Assembly (NCBI GenBank): GCA_013396915.1
Contig: VWZL01000333.1
Coordinates: 54,683 to 118,682, forward strand
DNA from: Stercorarius parasiticus
Taxonomy: Eukaryota > Chordata > Aves > Charadriiformes > Stercorariidae
Length of the DNA stretch: 64,000 nucleotides
Direction: 5' to 3'
Of this stretch, positions 33,172 through 44,737 are shown one piece after another (the stretch's first letter is position 1; the number at the start of each line of letters is the position of its first letter). A model generated the notes under the pieces. That model did no database searches. It was not told the DNA's origin and saw only the letters and a program-made list of their open reading frames with translations. Both the position numbers and the translations under genes were made by a program.

Positions 33172-36100
33172 TTGGAGTACGACTAAACAAGAGAGTATTA
33201 GCTCCTTCGGTGCATCTGTGTAGCTGAACAACAGCTCTGTGTGAGTGTGATCCCGTCGGCGATACCCAACTCAGTCCATAATGGCAGCTCCAGCCCCGCT
33301 CTGGGATGTGCTGAGCACCTGTGTAGGGCAGAGGATCCCTGATCGAATGGAAAGTGGGAGCACAAATACACATTAATATGAAGTGAATATGTTTTCCTTC
33401 ACTTGTGCCCACCTGTGCCGCTTATGAAAATCTTTTTACTTCCCTCGCTCTGGCTGGCCTTGCACAGCCCATACACGGAAACATGAGCTGGATCAGCCTC
33501 GTCTCATCCATTATTAAGCAAATAGTTGCGCTTTGCTGAACTGGGGCCCAGATTTCCATAGCTAAATTCTTATAACTCTTTAAATGTATGGAGAAAGAGC
33601 AGCTTGACTTTCAGATGTCAAGGATGAATTTTTAGGGCAAGCAACATAGAATAAAATTTTTCTTCACTTTAGATTGCTAATTAGGGTACTTTGACACAGT
33701 CATAGGACGCAAACATAAGGCCTCTTAACATCATTTTACTGAAATTTTTATTGGCACAATTACACAAGTGAGATAAGGGATGATTTACAAGGTTAGTCAC
33801 AAAAGGTGAACAAAACCGAAACTAGATGACAGATTCTACACAACTGAAACTAGAAGACAGGGTCGGCATATCATGGGCTATTGAACAGAATGAGTTCAAT
33901 CCCGAGTATAAGAGAAAGAATATGTACAAAAAAAATGACAAAGGAGAAGCCTAAGAGCAGATTTCATAAATAAGTTTAGAAACCCAACTGGCAGCAGTGG
34001 CTGCAGTTCACTTCCACTGTTTGAGCATTGGGCACCAACAAAAAGATCTGGGTATGCCAGATTTTGCTTTTCTGGAAAATCAGATTGAGGGAAAATTTCT
34101 CCCACTTCGGCCTTTCATCCCTTTTATGTTTGAGCATTCTTATTACGTACGCAGTATAACCAAGAATCAGCCAGGCTGTCGTGCCATAAGGATGAGTTTC
34201 AACAGAGAAAAACATTTGTCTGTGGTTACAGACTGGCTCTCTGGGAAAAAAAACAAAACAAAAACTGGTTGCGGCAGTACGTACTGGAACTTCTCAAAGC
34301 AAAGCATGAGGCTAAGTTTACCTGTCTGCTTACCACTGCCTAGAGTGTTTTCCCAGGTCTCAGCTAGTTTATAACATATGGTTACCTGCAGTCATGTGAA
34401 AGTGTTTTCAACCAGCCTGGTGAATTATTGGCAGCCACTACTGTTTTACATAAAAAAACATTTCACGCTATTTTGAAGTAGTAGGAGGCAGCATCCCCTT
34501 CCTCAAAACATTAATACGTATTTTGAACCAAATCCACTACCTCTTTGACCCAATTTTACGTTCTTATGACTCAATCGATCTCAGCAGTATTACATCCATG
34601 TGTCGTTTTGGAATAAAACACTGTAGTGAATCAGTCCTCTTTGCTCCTTTCTTCTACATTTTTCCACTGCCACCATGAGACATTCAGGGAAATTTTCCAC
34701 ATCTGAGAGCTTTCTGAGTAAACAGTGGAAGATACTGGCGTCCATAAACCCATGACAAACATCTCCGAAATTATGATGTCCGTAATACTGAAAAAATGCC
34801 ACCCAGGTTATTTCAGTACATATTTTTTTTCTTTTTCTTGCTTATATTTTGTGAGCAAAACTAAATCCAATTCCAATAGCTGAGTGGAGCCTTCTCTTTA
34901 AACGAAAGCATCTCCCCCAGCTCACTGAAGCTCCTAACTAACTGACACGGAAGTTAGCTGCATTACGTGGGCTTCAGGCCATCCTCAGCACAATCAGTCT
35001 TCATCAAGCTGAAACTTGCTGTGTTTAGGCAGGTTGGGATTTCTAAACAGGTTGTTCAGCCCTATTTTCTATGCTCAGTTGCCCAAGGATTTGTTTTCTT
35101 CCAAGAGCAACAACAAAGTATTTGGCTTACAGAAGTTTTGTAAGAGTCTATCATTTTGAGAGATTTTTCTAGCCTTAAAACGGGCAGTTCCACTAGGAGA
35201 GACACCAAGTTTTCAAGATGGAAGGGGCTCTGAAAACTATGGAGGATCGTCAAGCTGTTACGTCTAGCTTTTCTCCTGAAACTGTGACCTTTCAGGTATG
35301 CCGTGACACGGCAGCAGTTTGATGGGATCTGGAGGTCTAACTAAGGACACTTGAGGAAAGATTCCTCTCGAGTGTTAACACCATTTTACTCGATCGTATT
35401 CATTAATAAGAAGCTTAGAGACTAGAAAGGGCTTGACTCTGTCTACTTCAGTCTAAATAAAGATTAATATCCTTTCATGTAGTGCATATGTTTGCATGGT
35501 ATTTGATAGTGTGGGACTTTGGTACAAAATCATAATAAAATACTTTTCCAGCATGTCATGTTCAAGTAAATATATACTTTCTTGAACAGAAAAAAAAGGA
35601 AAAGGAAGACCCAAGACCTACAGAGGATGTAAACTAACAAGTCTGTCAACATCTCTTCCAGAACAGTGAATAATAACAGTCTATGCAAGGTATAGTTGCT
35701 TCCTATAAAGGGAAAAAAAAAACAAACCAAGCACACGTTCATATAAGTATCTTAAAGATGAAATGAAGGGTCCAGCTCAATGATCAATACAGATCGATAC
35801 AACATAGATCATGCAAGGCTTTCTTCTGCCGTATGTCCTGTATGTGCTAGAGACTGTTCTTAATGTAATATGTTGAGCACTGTATGAATAGAAGATACAT
35901 AAATACACAACTCATTCAACTTAGCAGTTATCTTCACTGATGGAGTCAGCCTTGTGCCTGTAAACTCCTACAAAATTCTTGGGTATTCAACAGATATGCT
36001 GCCTTCACGAGTTTTATACTACTGTAGTACTTCAACGAAGAAGAAATGAACCCCCCTGAGTTATTAGACTAGGGTTTCAAAAGCTGACAGTAGCACTTAC

Positions 36101-36416
36101 TTACAGAGTTTCTAATGGTAGCCATAGACTTCGGTCTTCAGATCTACACAAGTCTGTGGTACTCTGTATACAACAAACATCATATCTGCTGGAAATGTCA
36201 TGCCAGTCCTAATGTTTTCTTCCAGCTTCAAATTCCTAACAAGAGAGGAATTCGGAGGTGTTAAATGCCACATGGAGTGCCTAGAAAGAGTCAGTCCTTG
36301 CTGCAAAATGTTTATGACGTTGCAAGCATAGGAGAAAGAAAGTACCGTTATCCCTTTTTTATAAGTACGGGCATTGAGAGATGAAAGGACCTGGCTGTTA
36401 TTCATGGAAAGATTAT

Positions 36417-36447
36417 CATTGACTTCAGTGGGTGTAGTATCAGCCCT
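36417..36447. repeat. Short dispersed repeat fragment
   Basis: CATTGACTTCAGTGGGTGTA followed by GTATCAGCCC, the same core and GATCAGGCCC-like edge as at 18.84-18.93 kb. Confidence 0.45.
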
Positions 36448-39400
36448 ATAGCGGTATGAAACTTGGCTCCTAATTACATTAGGCCCACGTAGGCTTAGTT
36501 TCAGCCACAGTTCATTTTTATCGTCAGGTTCTTAACCTGTAAACCAAAGGTATTTCAACTGCTGACAGAGTCTGACTTGCGGTTCTAGGCTCCCAGGATG
36601 CTTGACTAAGAGAAACCCATGTCCAGTCACGTTTCGTTTGTGCTCGAAGTGTTTGGCTTCCATCAATGGCTTGGGATGGCCTGTTCTCTGCAGATTAAGA
36701 GGAAATAATATATGACGCACAGGCTTGTCTCACTCACTTCAAAGTGTGAGCAACAGTGACTCACCCACCTCCGCAGACATCTTTAAACCCTGTGCTGAGT
36801 TTCCTATTTTTCTTCTTGTGTCATAGATAGCATTGCTGGCTTTTGTTTTCTCCAGCCTACGTTCACCAGCTTTGCAGAATTTTGAATGCAATCTGGCAAT
36901 GAGGTTGGGATTATTTTTTTTTTAACGGTGCCTTTGGGTTCCCATATTCTTTCATAGTTTACTTAACCAAACAGCATGTGTTTAAGTTTCTCAGTAACTC
37001 CGGGTGTTACCAAATAAGAATAATCTGCATAATATCTAAGTGAAAGGGAGGCTTGTTATTCACACTTCGTTATCATCTTGTCCCAACAGACAGCTGCTGT
37101 CACTGTTTGCCCTTTTCAGTGGAAATGGGCTAAATTCATCCTAGTCACAGACGGGGGTAGGTGGCTGCAGTTCAGTCCCCATCCATTTGGAATGTGACAC
37201 GTTAGATTGAGTTATTCTTTTACAGAGCAGGGAAGCTTATTGAACAGAAAAGGTTAATTAAGCTAACTGTGGACCAAACTGGTCCATGCAGAAGTCAACT
37301 GGCACTGGAAAAACTTCCAGAAGTTCTTCAAAATATACTTCATTAGGAATAACATAAAAAAACCAATAATCACGTTATTATAAAAGTCTTGCCAGATAAC
37401 ACCACGGCTTCACCAGGAAGGATTTATCTGCTCTCATGTTTGCAGTCTGAGGCCAGAATTCAATGAACCTGGGTCATCCGCGGCTGTGTAGGCTGTTGAT
37501 CCTGTAGGCTAGTATGCAAAAAGTGGATAGAACCACCACCACCACTGCTTCTCCTACACCACTCTTTTTGAATTAAAGTGACCATGGCAGCTCTGCCCTG
37601 TGTTGAACCCAGTGCTGTTGGTGTGCGTTAGGCATGATCTAAGCATGCCTAGAAGACTGGGATCCTTGGGGGCCTTAGGCAATGGAATACCTGCTTTGTA
37701 AATCCCAAATGCACTTGGGGAAATGGCAGTCTACACATTTAGTTCAGTCAAGGTGTCAGTGGTGTAATTTTAACCATCAAAGTAAATTTTGTAATGGAAA
37801 TTTTGAGTACTTTAGTGGGGCAAATGTTATTGGGAAAATCGCTTTTCTCTTACTTTGATGAAATTCTCCTTGGTTGCACTAGAACTGCCTAGGTGCTTTA
37901 TTTGAATCTTGCTGAAGGCACCTGCCTGTCTGAGCTTCAGCTCTTCTGGGTGTCCAGAGTTCTGCTTTGGCACATGACCAGAACAGTTTAAGCAGCCTGA
38001 TAGCTATCTCCCACCTAAGAAGCTAGGCATTCCTCCGCTGAAGTTTCCTGGGGGGGCTCAAACTTGCAGACATTCTCAAAAAACACCAAACGCACACCCA
38101 GAAGGCTGCTTGGAAAATGCTTTGTGGGTGCTTTTTTAGAACAGACAGTGGAGGAGGATCTGCCACCCACCGTTCATACAATACTCTGTGGTTAAGCCAT
38201 TCACTTAGGAAGTTAGACTCAGATCCAACACTTTTCTCTGACTGAAGGTGTTGAAACCGACTTTTCTCCAAGGAAAATGTCCTCCCCAGGGGAGACATGG
38301 TTTAGAGGGGGAAAGGTGGGGTTTCATGCACACTCTCTACTCTTCCTCTTGAAGTTGTTTTATTGTGTAGCAGAAAAATCAAAAGCCACTGGACAGGCAC
38401 CTCCACAGAGATCCATTATTCTATAGCTTGCACAAAGTAGGTTTGGGAGGAGCTCCCTCCTCCGAGGCCTACACTTTCTGGTCAACACCATTTCAATTCA
38501 ATTCAGACAAGTAGGAGATTAACACTTGAAAAACTGGAAGAAATTAAATTCTAGTCTCCCACTTTGTTCTCTACAGCTTTACTTGTACTAAATAGGCAGC
38601 AACATTTCCATCACCAGCACATTTCAGAAGTACACTTTTGGAAAGAGGAGATATAGGCACCTGCTTACAGGTTCTGGTCTGTGAATGCGAAGTACGACAT
38701 GTCTTGACCTTTGTATTTGCTGTAAAGTAGCTGAAAGTGCCTGAACCTTAAGTATGGTGAAAACGTAGATTTGTATCCTGTTTTGGGGCCCTGACCTTCC
38801 CTATGCTGTGTACGTAAAGCCTCATACACATGGTTTCCATTCGAATGGCCAGCGACACAGGCTACAACTGTACTTAGTTTTTGTTATCCTTGATAAGACT
38901 TAATAATGCCAATTTGAGTTCCTTTCCACCTTAATCAAAAGCCCAGAAGTTCTTTCATTTAGTGATATAATTTTGCTGTTTCTAGGTCCACTTGTCTTTT
39001 TGGATCCCTATATTTCTCACTTAACCTCAATTATGTTTGTTCTCTTTTGTAGACAAGGATTCCAAATTGTTCACAATGGCAAGGAGGTTATATTCTACTG
39101 TATCTATGGCTTCTGCCTTTTCTCTTTTTCATGGATGTACTTTTTTTTTCTTGCTTACTAAGCAAACATTGAAGTGGATTCTTGGTGGTGTGTGTGAGGT
39201 CTTTAGATCCCTGCCAAAGTGGAGGAAACCCTAGGGAAATGCAGAGAGCAGGAAGAGTTAGGCAGAGAGTCCCTTGAGTTTTGATATCCAGTGGAAGCTC
39301 TGTCTCTGGAGTGATGGTCACAGCAGAAGATGGCAATAGCACAGGAGGGTCACGTCTGTGTGGGGAAAGGAAAGGTTTGCAGGAGCCGGGAAGCTTGGAG

Positions 39401-39949
39401 AAAGGGAGTTCAGGTGAGAGACAATGGGTGAGAGGTCGAGTTGGATGGGCAGGCACAACTGGGGCTTTGCGGGGCTGGGAATTTGGGTGTCAGTCTGGAA
39501 GGATGACATAGGGTACGTGGGAAATTCAAGTGGGAGGAATTTTTCTGTGGAAGGGTAGGAGGAAGGTTAGGGGAAGTCAGGACGTAGTCGACACTTAAGA
39601 GACCAAAGTGTAAGATCTAAGAATTGTGCCAGGGGAGGAAATTTCCCCCCAGGAAAAGGACATCAGACGGTTGGGTGTTGACGGAGGCCTCTGAGGAAAT
39701 ATGGTGACTAGGAGCCAAATGCTTTGGAGGAAAAGAGCCTCTGAGATCAGACTGAGTGGAACTAGGGGAATGGAGGCAGTCTCTCATCTTCCTCTCCTTA
39801 CCGATTCCATCTCCAGGTCCTCAAAATTCCTGCATGGGAGCAGCGATGCATACAAAGGACGACAATCTCTTCCTCCATCCTGCATCATTCTTTGATTTTG
39901 AAAAGACAGAGCTGTTCAAAGGTAGTGACCATGTGGGTAACCTTTTATG

Positions 39950-40120
39950 TCGCTGGGTGACTTGTTCCAGTACAAAAACTAGAGCAGTTGTGGCATCTCC
40001 ATCCCTGGAGGACTCCAACACTCAGCTAGAAAAGGCCCTGGCTGAGCTGATCCAGTATTTGTGATAGTTCCACTTTGAGCTGGGGGTTGTTGTAGATGAC
40101 CTCCAGAGCTCCCTTCCCAC
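39950..40120 (+). mobile_element. Short CR1 LINE 3' scrap (copy f)
   Basis: Decayed end of a CR1. GGCATCTCCATCCCTGGAGG is followed by a degraded coding tail (a frame ending at 40064 reads VVASPSLEDSNTQLEKALAE), then GAGCTGGGGGTTG and GATGACCTCCAGAGCTCCCT, which correspond to the CR1 3' UTR. No octamer tail is visible. Its BTTGTAGATGACCTCCAGAG-type ending (first base not G) differs from copies a, b, e and g, suggesting a different CR1 subfamily. Confidence 0.75.
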
Positions 40121-41758
40121 AGGGTTTCCCATGGTCCCTGGTTCTAGGAATCTAGAAAATTTTTAGTCATAGAGGAATCCTTACCTTTGACACCTTACAC
40201 TATACAGGCCTCCTTCCATTTCCCTTTATTTTTGCTCAAGATGACAGATACATTATCCCATGTTGACGTTCCCATAGATTTGCAGTAACATATTCTGAGT
40301 TCACATTTCTGAAACAGAAAGCAATATAATTCAGAGAATACAAAGATGACCACCCAAGGGATTCATATGCCTCTGGCTGAGTTCATTTTGCAGTTCAGGT
40401 GCCCTTCTACTCTCCCCATTTTTTCTCTCAAAATCATCACTTCTGCTTGACCTGCCTGTAGGCCAAAGGGCAAGATGACTTGGCTTCTTTCCAGATCCTG
40501 TTAAAGGCCACTTCTGAAGTCCTAAGTGCTTTTTGCTGAAGAATAAAAGCATATCTTTTCCTGTATGAATTGGTAATATAGCTCGTTTGCAGTGCTCACC
40601 GATGAAGCTGGTGGAATGATTCGAATCAAATGAGCTTTCCTTTCTAATGGCATAGAAGCTTTTGTAGAATCAAAAACCCCCTCTCCAAAGCAAGTGACAA
40701 AATAGGAAGGATTATACCATTTCTTTAATTTGCTTTGGAAACCAAGAGGTATGAGGTAGTGCCCGAGCCTGCACTTGGTCCCTTCATCTTCAGCCGCACC
40801 ACTGAGGCACCAGTGTTACAGCCTGGCCGCTGCGGCTCCCTCTGCTCTTGTGGAGCCACCAAGTCTCCCTGCCACCCTGAGAAAGTGCCCATCTTCCTCC
40901 TGCGACATTAGAGGGAGTCTGAGGTGACTAACCCCCTAATTTACATGCCTCACATGGGTGATTAACGTTAGGTAGGATGAATTGTGGCTGCAGTATATCA
41001 TTGAAACATCTTACCTTATTTTCCAGATCAAAGTATCTCGTGTTTTTGTTCTGATGAAACAGTTTGGTACTTAACAAGAGGAGCACGTAAACATTCGACA
41101 TACTAATTAGAGAAGCCAGCTGTTTACTGTATCTTTCCATTATCCTGCAATCCTGTTTCAACTAATATGTTATGGCATGTGTTTTATTATGGGCTTCCAC
41201 AATCAAGCCATGAAATTAAGTAAATATCTGTAACTGTAGTTATATAAATGATATTACTAACAATGAGAAGTTTTGAGTTGGATTGACATCAGAATTCCCC
41301 TCCAATTTAATTTTTAAAATAAAAATGTAAACATTTTTATTCTGTGGCAATATTTAAAATGTTTGGTTTAGTTGTGGCTCAGCACCAAAACAAATTTTGA
41401 AATTATATTTAACACAAACTGTGTTCACAGTTTTAACCAGCCTTTCTGTGCCAGGAACAAGAGAGTCGTTCAGCTATCAATTCTCATGTTTAAGAATGAG
41501 TGAAGAATTGGAAATTAATGAGAAATTCCAGTGGTCTTTGTTGGTAGTGGGTCAATGGACTTCATTACTACTAAATTGCTGGATACTACCCAAATTATTT
41601 GTCTTTAAGATGCAAAAGTAAGCTAAGTGTTTAAGGATATGATGAATACTCTTCAGAAAAGTTCTAGGTCAACATATTCTAAATGGATAATAAGTATGGC
41701 TCTTTACCAAAGCATTTTCTAACAATAGTAAGAAAGTCACCAGAAACTTATTCAACCT

Positions 41759-41808
41759 TAAAAAAACAAAAACAAAACAAAACCAAAACCAAAAACAGAA
41801 AAGAAAAA
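41759..41808. repeat. A-rich (AAAAC)n-like tract
   Basis: About 50 bp of A blocks separated by C. Low complexity, with no retrocopied gene recognisable upstream. Confidence 0.8.
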
Positions 41809-43879
41809 TCTTACATTGGTTTGAATAGAATAAGAGCTGAAGAACACACAAAAAATCCATTTATGATATTGTTTGGCTATGCAGTATGCATCTAAAAACG
41901 TTATGATTGTTTGCAGAGTACTATTACACTAAATAAGAGCATGCTGTGACTTGATTGACCTATGCATCAGTGCGTGCCAATCTATTTGAGTTATTTCAGT
42001 TTGGGAACGTTCTCACATAATCCTATATGTACGCTTACCGCATTTGTTTTTTGAGTTAACTTGCCCTTCTATTGAATAGTGCACATAATCTTCAATGTTC
42101 AGCTGGGAAAACAATTTATAAACAGTGATTCTCAGTAAAAAAGCAGCTCTGCTGCTTCTCGTTGGCAAGGGGCTGGTACTGATATCACTGAATTTCTTGT
42201 AAAAGTCCACTTTATCTGAGCCGCAAGAAATGTCTCGTGTCATGTTAAGAGGAGATGTTGTGGTTCTGTTACAGATAACAGATTCGAGTCAGCAGTGGAC
42301 TGTGCTCAGGACTATGTCATCAAGGTGGTTTGTAAGTTGAGAAACATTGCAGCCGCATGCAGAGGAGGTGGCTTGGCATCTGGCAGGAATTTCCATCCTG
42401 CAACTGTCAAATCCACAATCACAGTCCATCATGCAGAATAATGGCTTCCTCCTTCCTGTTCACTCCACGGCCTAAGCATGATTTTCTTTCTTGAATGCAT
42501 CCAGTCTTTCACATATGTTTTATTTTATTGTATGCAATCAGAGACACACTATGGTAGCATTAGAAAGTAAATATTTATTAGTCTTCATTAACAGAAATAC
42601 TCCCTGTATTAGCATATGATACTTGAAAGTAACCATCTATTTTACATGTTATGGTGCGTGTTGTGGTATGACAACAGATGACGATTGTTGATTTTTCAAC
42701 AATGGTCACTGCTGGAGTGAATTAGTACAAGGCTATGAGATAATCCCCACTCCTACTCACTTGTCTGTGGTAGAAAAGGGATGGAAAAGAGGAAAAAAAG
42801 CAGAATTCCATTTCAGGATTTATCAGTAAGTATTCAAGGTATTCCTGAGAAAGTCTGCAGCCCTGCTGAAGTAGCAATTTTTAGCACCTACAGAAAAAAT
42901 TTCACCTGAATGTCTAAAAGTGCTTTAAACATTATAAGCTTTCAGTAGCAAATATATTAATATAATCTAATTATTTTTATTTTTTTTTACTTCTGATAAC
43001 AGTAAGTAACATTTAGTATTGCCTTGCAGGAACTGCCTTAAAAAGAAACCCTTGATATACTCCAGATTCCTAGCCAAATGAAAGCTTAGAAAGATGAATG
43101 TATTTATCAGCAGTCTCCAGGGAGTTAATTTGATGCTGAGTTAGAATGCAATGACTGGAAGTAAATAATTTTCCAGTGCTAAGATAGTTTCTTTTGCTTT
43201 TCAGTGCTAAGACACTTTTTTGTTTTGTTTGATGCTTTTGGGGTTGAAAGCAGGATTCCTCCGAGCTGTTTGCAGATTAGAGTCTGAAGGAGAATTAGGA
43301 AACAAATGTGTTTACTGAGTAAGATTAAGTCAGTGCATGAGCAGGGGAACAGGAAGGATCATAAACCAGAGAGACCAGTTCAAACCAATTTTCACAGAAC
43401 TCCTCCCTTTAGTAACATTACTGTAAGTTACAAATATTACATCATCAGAACAAATGATTATTTGCTAGTCCATGATTCAGAAAGCCAACCATTGTTAAAC
43501 AGCATCCTTTGGAATTTCCTTAACCCTTTGTGCCCCACTTACTACATCACCGAATGTAAAGACGCTATGAAACTATGAATGAAGCGTGCCGAGAGGACAG
43601 TGACTATGAAATTGGTAAAATAAGTATACACTCCTTTATACAGAGAAGAGGCAAAAGGTGGCAGGTAATCAAACCTGGCACAAGAAGCCATTAGTACAGT
43701 CACAGAACAAGTGCAGTGCTAAAATCTTCCCATAACCCTGTTTAGTTAATGTATTACATTGCTGACAATCCATTGTCTGGAGACTGTGCTGGACTTCTCA
43801 TGAAGAATGTTAATTACAATAACTTCTTTGATGTACATCTGTAATTTGGGAAATGGACTCAGGCAACCACAGTCATATC

Positions 43880-43903
43880 ATATAAAGACACATATAAAGA
43901 CAC
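43880..43903. repeat. Two perfect 12-bp tandem units
   Basis: ATATAAAGACAC twice in tandem, continuing for a few bases as ACAGATA. Confidence 0.8.
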
Positions 43904-44130
43904 AGATAGCCACATCGGCCCAGACCTCTAATTTTTTTCTATCCCAATGAATACTCCTGTTAGAGGACAAAAATACCTCTGGAGATTAATGGATGTATAC
44001 AGTGTACAAAGGTGTCCCAGGAACCACAAGCAGAACATACTATCAAAATCAGAAGATAGGAGAAGGAGGTGTTTAAGAACAGGACTTTATTAGTGTTTTA
44101 GCTGGGGTTGGGAGTGCTACTTTAAGGTGA

Positions 44131-44695
44131 ATCATAGAACAGTTTGTGTTGGAACGGACCTTAAAAGGTCATCTACTCCTATCCCCCCTGTAATGAGGAA
44201 GGACATCTTCAACTAGATCAGCTTGCTCAGAGCTCCGACCAACCTGACGTGGAATGTTTCCAGGGATGGGGCATCTACCACCTCACTGGGCAACCTGTCC
44301 CAGTGTTTCACCACCCTCAGTGGATAAAATGCCTTCCTTATATCTAGCCTAAATCTTCCCTCTTTTAGTTTAAAGCCATTACCCCTTGTCCTATCGCAGC
44401 AGGCCCTGCTAAAATGTTTGTCCCCATCTTTCTTATAAGTCCCCTTTAAGTATTGAACAGCTGCAAGAAGGTTTCCCCAGAGCGTTCTCTTCTCCAGGCT
44501 AAACAACTACTACTCTCTCACCCTGTCCTCATAGGAAAGGTGCTCCAGCCCTCTGACGGCGCTCCTCTGGACTTGCTCCAACAGATCCATGCCTTTCCTG
44601 TGCTGAGGGCTCCAAAACCGGATGCAGCACTCCAGGTGGGGTCTCACCAGTGCAGAGTGGAGGGGCAGAATCACCTCCCTCGACTCGCTGGCCGA
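44131..44695 (-). mobile_element. CR1 LINE, 3' fragment (copy g)
   Basis: Minus-strand CR1. On the + strand it starts with ATCATAGAACAGTTTGTGTT (the decayed octamer and 3' UTR) and runs through the ORF2 tail to about 44695. There the match to CR1 (CTCCCTCGACTCGCTGGCC) stops. 5'-truncated. Its coding tail shares RTRGNGFKLKEGRF and RVVKHW with copy e, so both are probably of related subfamilies. Confidence 0.93.
44213..44506 (-). pseudogene. CR1 ORF2 C-terminal remnant, distal part (copy g)
   Basis: A 97-codon minus-strand frame: FSLEKRTLWGNLLAAVQYLK, then RTRGNGFKLKEGRFRLDIRK, RVVKHWDRLPSEVVDAPSLE and LVGALSKLI before the stop. It is separated from the upstream half by two adjacent in-frame TAG codons (minus strand at 44512-44507), where the family has Leu-Gly. 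The frame on both sides is otherwise in register. Relic. Confidence 0.88.
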
Positions 44696-44737
44696 TGAAG
44701 CTTTCGTTTGCATCATGAAGACTCTCGAAGCACGCAA
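44510..44737 (-). pseudogene. CR1 ORF2 C-terminal remnant, proximal part (copy g)
   Basis: Minus-strand frame with [18 protein letters not shown], then [18 protein letters not shown] and [15 protein letters not shown], ending at the twin TAG. The first 15 or so residues lie beyond the CR1 match. About three residues are missing within the RRATK-type segment, compared with copy a. Confidence 0.85.

Larger units (their letters stand above)
31826..39949. other. AT-rich non-coding stretch
   Basis: No gene that I can support. It holds two small fragments of dispersed repeats (33091, 36417) and a T15 run. A 125-codon frame at 33997-34374 has no family resemblance and is opposed by another frame on the minus strand. 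Confidence 0.55.
40121..44130. other. AT-rich non-coding stretch
   Basis: No gene that I can support. Simple sequence at 41759-41808 and a small tandem repeat at 43880-43903 are the only structure seen. Confidence 0.55.

Noticed and set aside
33997..34374. 125-codon frame that looks protein-like
   Set aside because: No known motif and minus-strand frames cover the same DNA. No splice or promoter context that I can defend.
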